Source of the DNA: Rhizobiales bacterium CCH3-A5
Lineage (GTDB): Bacteria > Pseudomonadota > Alphaproteobacteria > Rhizobiales > Beijerinckiaceae
Assembly: GCA_001556025.1 (NCBI GenBank)
Contig: LSIB01000085.1
Location: 1-24,459, forward strand
DNA: 24,459 bases
Reading direction: 5' to 3'
The position numbers were made by a program, and so were the translations under genes. The notes beneath the pieces were generated by a model. That model did not search any database. It saw only the letters and a program-made list of their open reading frames with translations, and had not been told where the DNA came from. Positions 22,481 to 24,459 of this stretch are shown piece after piece (position 1 is the first letter of the stretch; each line of letters starts with the position of its first letter).

Positions 22481-23191
22481 ATGACTGCAGCGACCACAAC
22501 AGTGCCCATCTCGGCTTTCGGCTATTGCGAGCGCCTCAGCGCTGCCTTCTGGGCCGAGCCGCTGAATGCGGTCAGCAACGGCGCCTTCATCCTGGCGGCC
22601 ATCCTCGGGTTCGTGCTCTGGCGTCGCGCCGGCGGACGCGATCTCGCGGCAGGGCTGATGATCGGGCTGGTCTTCGCCATCGGCATAGGCTCGTTCCTGT
22701 TTCACACCATGCCGGCACGCTGGACGCTTCTCGCCGACGTCGTCCCGATCCAGCTCTTCGCCTTCTCCTGTTTCGGTCTCGCCTTGCGGCGCTTCCTCGG
22801 TCTCCCTCCGGCAACGAGCCTGGTCGGAATGGCCCTGTTCGTCGCGGCCGCCTTCGGGCTGTCGGCAGCTCTGGGCCCGCTTCTGCCCGCCGGCATGCGT
22901 GGCTCGGCCGGCTACGCCGCCTTCGTGCTCGGGCTGTTTGGCGTCGCTCTGGCCCTGCGGCTGCGCGGCATGGCTCCTGCGGCTCAGAGGCTTCTGACGC
23001 TGGCGGGCTTCGTCTTTGCCGTGTCGCTGACGCTGCGCTCGCTCGATTCGGTCGCTTGCGAGAGCGTTCCGTTCGGGCTGCACTGGGCCTGGCACCTCCT
23101 GAACGCGGTCGTGCTGGCCCTGCTGCTGCGGGCTCTCATCGCCCACGGTCCGGGGCAGACGCGCGGAAACCTGCAAAGCGGCGCGGGTTGA
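22481..23191 (+). CDS. Ceramidase-like (CREST superfamily) membrane hydrolase
   Basis: A 236-residue protein with about seven membrane helices. It carries the alkaline-ceramidase pattern: YCER (15-18), FWAEPLNAVSN (23-33), then S71 and H75 in GSFLFHT, D86 in LLAD, and H201/H205 in GLHWAWHLLNA. These five residues are the metal and catalytic set of CREST hydrolases, so the active site looks complete. The eukaryotic relatives hydrolyse ceramide to sphingosine and fatty acid; bacterial members are usually uncharacterised and may hydrolyse other amide-linked or sphingoid lipids. It is probably cotranscribed with the acyltransferase (21-base gap). The superfamily call is firm; the substrate is open. 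Confidence 0.88.
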   Translation: MTAATTTVPISAFGYCERLSAAFWAEPLNAVSNGAFILAAILGFVLWRRAGGRDLAAGLMIGLVFAIGIGSFLFHTMPARWTLLADVVPIQLFAFSCFGLALRRFLGLPPATSLVGMALFVAAAFGLSAALGPLLPAGMRGSAGYAAFVLGLFGVALALRLRGMAPAAQRLLTLAGFVFAVSLTLRSLDSVACESVPFGLHWAWHLLNAVVLALLLRALIAHGPGQTRGNLQSGAG

Positions 23192-23276
23192 TGCGGATTG
23201 GCTTGCGAGCGCGCCCGGCATGTGGTTAGACGCCCGTCTTGACGACGCTGCGTTCCGCCGGCGCGGCGTTGCGGAC

Positions 23277-23350
23277 GGCCTCGTGGCGGAGTGGTTACGC
23301 AGAGGACTGCAAATCCTTGCACCCCGGTTCGATTCCGGGCGAGGCCTCCA
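23277..23350 (+). tRNA. tRNA-Cys (anticodon GCA)
   Basis: A 74-base tRNA gene with encoded CCA. The acceptor stem pairs GGCCTCG with CGAGGCC, the discriminator is T as expected for tRNA-Cys, the anticodon loop is ACTGCAAAT giving GCA, and the T arm contains GGTTCGATTCC. No terminator follows directly. Confidence 0.96.
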
Positions 23351-23515
23351 AGCTCATCGAAACGGCCCCTGGCCCGCGATCGTCGCGTGGCGCGCGCCGC
23401 CTTCGATCTTGCCTTTTCGGCTGCCGTCGAACATGAAGCGAAGCGCGATGGCGTCGATGTTTCCCGACGGGAACGCGGCGCGCCTGCCATCGTAGCAGCG
23501 ACGGGAACGCATGAG

Positions 23516-24148
23516 ATGGACAGCTTCGCCGAATTGCGCCGCATGATGGTGGATTGCCAGTTGCGGACCTATGACGTGACGGACCGGGCCGTGCTTGCCG
23601 CCGCCGACACGGTGGCGCGCGAGAGGTTTCTGCCCGCGACGTCGGCGCATCTGGCCTATCTCGACCAGTCCGTGCCGCTGCCAGGCACCAGTCGGGCGCT
23701 GATGGCGCCGATGGTGATTGCGCGGATGATCCAAACGCTCGATCTGCAGCCGGGCGAGCGCGCGCTCGAATTCGGCGGCGGCTCCGGCTATGGCGCGGCC
23801 CTGATGGCCGCGATGGGTGCTTCCGTGACGCTCTGGGAGCCCGATGCAGCCGCGTGCGCGCTCGCCGCCGACGCGCTGGCCGGCAGCGGCGTGGCCGCGA
23901 CCGCGGATCGTCCCGCGGCTGAATCCTTCGACGTGATTCTGGTGAGCGGCGCCTGCGAGGAGCCTCCGGAGGATCTGTTCGGCTTGCTGGCTTCGGAGGG
24001 GCGGTTGATCGCAGTCGAGGGACTGGGCCGCGCGGCGCGGGTCAAGCTCTATCGGAAATCCGGGCAAAGCGTCTCGGGAAGGCCAGTTTTCGACGCGGCA
24101 GTGCCGGCTTTGGCCGAATTTCGGCGGGCGCCGGCCTTCGTCTTCTGA
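23516..24148 (+). CDS. Protein-L-isoaspartate O-methyltransferase family protein
   Basis: A 210-residue SAM-dependent methyltransferase of the PCMT family. The start is ATG 23516, with GGGAA eight to nine bases upstream; the longer open frame would run back into tRNA-Cys. The N-terminus RRMMVDCQLRTYDVTDRAVLAA and RERFLP match the family. The SAM motif is LEFGGGSGYGAALMAAMGA (84-102). The catalytic region that reads ISQPY in true PCMTs is PLPGTSRALMAP here, so isoaspartate repair activity is doubtful. In Rhizobiales this gene usually precedes a TolC-type gene, as it does here. Its real substrate is not known. Confidence 0.88.
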   Translation: MDSFAELRRMMVDCQLRTYDVTDRAVLAAADTVARERFLPATSAHLAYLDQSVPLPGTSRALMAPMVIARMIQTLDLQPGERALEFGGGSGYGAALMAAMGASVTLWEPDAAACALAADALAGSGVAATADRPAAESFDVILVSGACEEPPEDLFGLLASEGRLIAVEGLGRAARVKLYRKSGQSVSGRPVFDAAVPALAEFRRAPAFVF

Positions 24149-24271
24149 GCGGAAGTGTCGCATTTTTGCGGCACTGCGGGACGGAAACCTGAACGCCCGT
24201 TAACCCGGCGTTGGCGTGGCGTCGCAGGGAGGCTATGTATCGCGCTCTATTCGTATGCCGAGGCTGGGGCG

Positions 24272-24459
24272 ATGCCTGGGCGTGACATGAGTCCGCACAT
24301 GAGGCGTCCAGTGAAACGACATCTGTTCGACGGGAAGACGGTCGGGACCGGGTTTGCTGCGCTTGCAGCCGCCGGGTTCCTCGCTGGCGCTGCTACGAGC
24401 GTATCCGCCCAGACGATGGAGGCTGCACTCGGGCGCGCCTATGCCGGCAACCCGACGCT
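24272..24459 (+). CDS. TolC-family outer membrane protein, N-terminus only (cut by window edge)
   Basis: The first 62 codons of an open frame leaving the window. A basic segment (RRPVKRHLFDGK) is followed by a hydrophobic signal-peptide core (VGTGFAALAAAGFLAGAATS) and a VSAQ cleavage region, then TMEAALGRAYAGNPTL, the typical mature start of TolC/type I secretion outer membrane channels (helix beginning with ALxxAYxxNPxL). In-frame starts are ATG 24272 (GAGG eight bases upstream), ATG 24287, ATG 24299 and GTG 24311; the later ones would give a more usual signal-peptide length. The partner inner-membrane pump is not in the window. Confidence 0.82.
   Translation, partial: MPGRDMSPHMRRPVKRHLFDGKTVGTGFAALAAAGFLAGAATSVSAQTMEAALGRAYAGNPT

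Noticed and set aside
23291..23515. Longer N-terminus for the PCMT-like protein
   Set aside because: The open frame runs back into tRNA-Cys and the extra residues do not resemble the family.
24155..24174. Hairpin GTGTCGC-ATTTTT-GCGGCAC after the PCMT-like gene as a terminator
   Set aside because: The T bases are in the loop, not after the stem, and the stem contains a wobble pair; it may be chance.

Overview
The window is GC-rich chromosomal DNA that reads like an alphaproteobacterium of the Hyphomicrobiales (Bosea/Bradyrhizobium-like). The evidence is gene content: a MucR/Ros-family regulator, a DUF1127 micro-protein, folate-type TrmFO, an isoaspartyl methyltransferase-like gene directly upstream of a TolC-type outer membrane gene, and a ChrR-type singlet-oxygen locus. 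The genus is inferred; no rRNA or marker gene settles it. I see no phage, transposase, CRISPR array or plasmid functions.

Positions 1-3461 are a catabolic locus. A truncated FAD oxidoreductase (minus strand) and a marR gene (minus strand, TTG start) face an enamidase-like amidohydrolase and two tandem DUF1185 paralogues (plus strand). Two related palindromes (14 of 18 bases identical) lie upstream of the oxidoreductase and in the marR/amidohydrolase divergent gap, which suggests one MarR regulon. The most likely substrate is a cyclic enamide of the nicotinate pathway (inference). A 37-bp inverted repeat separates the two DUF1185 genes.

Positions 3576-4670 hold a Crp/Fnr regulator and a DUF6894 protein. 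Positions 4685-8378 are a minus-strand run: alanyl-tRNA editing protein, 3-mercaptopyruvate sulfurtransferase, a cupin with a His-rich N-terminus, and an M20 amidohydrolase.

Positions 8520-17574 are the most interesting part. A ChrR-like protein with no neighbouring sigma gene sits behind an ECF-type promoter. Its C-terminal sensory cupin is intact, but two Cys ligands of the N-terminal zinc anti-sigma motif are lost. It is followed by an SDR and an endonuclease/exonuclease/phosphatase-fold protein. A minus-strand operon then carries photolyase, FAD oxidoreductase, DUF1365, cyclopropane-type methyltransferase and a GPH-type transporter; its last four genes are coupled by ATGA/ATGA/GTGA overlaps. 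This is the gene set known from the Rhodobacter sphaeroides sigmaE-ChrR singlet-oxygen regulon and furan fatty acid work. A 21-bp palindrome lies between the photolyase and FAD genes.

Positions 17628-20851 (minus strand) hold a small disordered protein, MucR, tRNA-Asn with its terminator, trmFO and a DUF1127 gene. Positions 21269-23191 (plus strand) pair an integral-membrane acyltransferase with a CREST-family ceramidase-like hydrolase. The window ends with tRNA-Cys, an isoaspartyl methyltransferase family gene and the start of a TolC-family gene.
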